In this document: positions 53,761 to 54,790 of the stretch, in pieces
Layout of the letters: each line of letters starts with the position of its first letter
Position numbering within the stretch: the stretch's first letter is position 1
Source of the DNA: Cytophagales bacterium
Lineage (GTDB): Bacteria; Bacteroidota; Bacteroidia; Cytophagales; Thermoflexibacteraceae
Direction: 5' to 3'
Length of the DNA stretch: 54,790 nt
Assembly (NCBI GenBank): GCA_013298985.1
Contig: JAAFJS010000009.1
Span: forward strand, 1-54,790
Notes under the pieces: model-generated
The model's input: the letters and a program-made list of their open reading frames with translations, nothing else
Databases searched by the model: none
Told to the model about the DNA's origin: nothing
Translations under genes and position numbers: made by a program

Positions 53761-54790
53761 ATGAGTCGCCTTATCGAGAAAAACATTTACAAATTTCTCT
53801 TATTGAATTTTTTAGTGGGTTTGAGCTTCTTAACAAATGCTCAGAGCAACGTGGGTATCAATATAGACCCGCCAGACCCTTCTGCTACCTTACACATTGG
53901 AGGAACGACAGGTGGTTTATTAGTGCCACGATTGTCCTCTTCGCAGCGCACAGGTATTTCCAATCCTGCCAATGGTTTGATAGTCTATGATACAGACCTG
54001 AATGCACTTTTCTACAATGCAGGTACGCCCGCGCAGCCTTCGTGGAAAACTTTTGTGAACGCTTTTGGAACGATTGCTGATGGGCAGATTTTAGTAGGTA
54101 GTGGTGGTCAGCTTGTCCCCAGAACAATAGGCGGCGCACTTACATTGGACAATCAAGGGAACTTTGTGCTTCAAGACGGTGCCATTAGCCCTGGCAGCCT
54201 GCCTAATTCAGGCGTGAGGGCGGGTACTTACGGCAATTCAGGTACAACTCCTCAGTTAAGCATAGATGAAAAAGGACGCATTACTAATATCACCATGTTG
54301 CCCATTTCTGGTATTCCTACTGGTGGTGGTACTGTCGTTACACCTCCTGCCCCTGCTCCAGTTTTTCCGCCAGCCACAGGCGACTTGACAGGAACTTATC
54401 CTGCGCTGACCATTGCTAACAACGCAGTAACTACCACTAAAATAGCAAGTGGTGGAAATGACCAAGTGCTGACGACTGACGCGGGTGGATTGGTAACATG
54501 GATACCAAAGGCAACATTGGGCGGAACACCTCCTCTACCAAGCGCGCAAATCTTTGTGGGTGATGGCTTAGGGGTAGCAACCCCGCAACCAATGACAGGC
54601 GATGCAATTATCTCAAATACAGGTGTGGTAACCTTAGATAATGCCGCAGTAACTGGTCAGGCATTAACAGGGCTTCCTGCTTTTACAAATGTAGCGATTC
54701 TTACTGGAGATAACATTTTGGGTGCATTTGCAAAGGCACAGGGACAAATCAATGCACTTTCTACTGCTTCTCATGCCGCAATTACACTTG
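53761..54790 (+). CDS. Secreted tail-fibre-like repeat protein, partial (runs off right edge)
   Basis: The frame is open from the ATG at 53761 to the window edge (343 codons). A signal peptide ends SFLTNAQ. The N-terminal ~110 residues have the motif VGINIDPPDPSATLHIGG and LLVPRLSSSQR.GI.NPANGL, frequent at the start of large Bacteroidota surface proteins. Repeated strands follow, of the type seen in phage tail fibres and adhesins: SGVRAGTYGNSG..PQLSIDEKGRITN, then TGDLTGTYPALTIANNAV and further LDNAAVTGQALTG. A proline-rich linker separates them. It is probably a surface or secreted fibre; the C-terminal domain, which would show the export route (such as a type IX signal), is outside the window. 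Confidence 0.7.
   Translation, partial: MSRLIEKNIYKFLLLNFLVGLSFLTNAQSNVGINIDPPDPSATLHIGGTTGGLLVPRLSSSQRTGISNPANGLIVYDTDLNALFYNAGTPAQPSWKTFVNAFGTIADGQILVGSGGQLVPRTIGGALTLDNQGNFVLQDGAISPGSLPNSGVRAGTYGNSGTTPQLSIDEKGRITNITMLPISGIPTGGGTVVTPPAPAPVFPPATGDLTGTYPALTIANNAVTTTKIASGGNDQVLTTDAGGLVTWIPKATLGGTPPLPSAQIFVGDGLGVATPQPMTGDAIISNTGVVTLDNAAVTGQALTGLPAFTNVAILTGDNILGAFAKAQGQINALSTASHAAITL

Overview
The window looks like chromosome of a member of the Bacteroidota, most likely Cytophagales-like. The evidence is the gene content: a CarboxypepD_reg/DUF5686 protein, the coaBC-omega-bamD block, 7TM-DISM/SpoIIE and TPR sensor proteins, many Q+1 signal peptides and Cys lipoproteins. Promoters also fit the TTG / TAnnTTTG pattern of this phylum. 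The genus is not determinable from the sequence alone. All assignments come from reading motifs; no database search was possible.

Layout. 1-144: the start of a double-glycine leader peptide gene, running off the left edge. 488-7555: an operon-like run of a CHAT-protease/nSTAND-NTPase/WD40 protein, a RecF/OLD-type ATPase, and a Toprim-like protein fused in frame to an outer-membrane barrel. It looks like a conflict or defence module. 7557-13913: a lipoprotein, a DUF5686 protein and a lone DUF5682 protein. 14112-20778: an orphan histidine kinase, a transposase remnant, tRNA-Glu, then a queuosine-precursor transporter / L-2-hydroxyglutarate oxidase / HAD phosphatase operon and a membrane protein. 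20841-22847: two near-identical tandem Rpn-type PD-(D/E)XK genes, one broken by a perfect 127-bp tandem duplication. 23059-27151: a secreted LamG-like protein, a HAMP-GAF protein, a small putative nuclease and a gene-poor stretch with transposase debris. 27152-29739: a two-subunit molybdenum hydroxylase.

29971-44810 is mostly core or envelope material: a TPR histidine kinase, an esterase, an M61 peptidase, coaBC, RNA polymerase omega, bamD, a 7TM-GAF-SpoIIE phosphatase and a 3-methyladenine glycosylase. 44921-48259 is an AT-rich accessory island. It carries a (GCACAC)n microsatellite, a LuxR-type HTH gene, a palindrome next to a good promoter, two small secreted Cys-rich peptides, a MITE-like element, a beta-propeller lipoprotein and a CxxC thioredoxin-like lipoprotein, and it ends at a collapsed glycosyltransferase pseudogene. 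48293-54790: a BioF-type enzyme, a MacB/FtsX-type permease, a small lipoprotein, an SMP-30 lipoprotein, a deoxynucleoside kinase and the start of a large secreted tail-fibre-like protein that runs off the right edge.

The best candidates for something undescribed are the peptide/propeller/thioredoxin cassette (45123-47958) and the CHAT-STAND plus split-OLD operon (488-7555) with its Toprim-barrel fusion.
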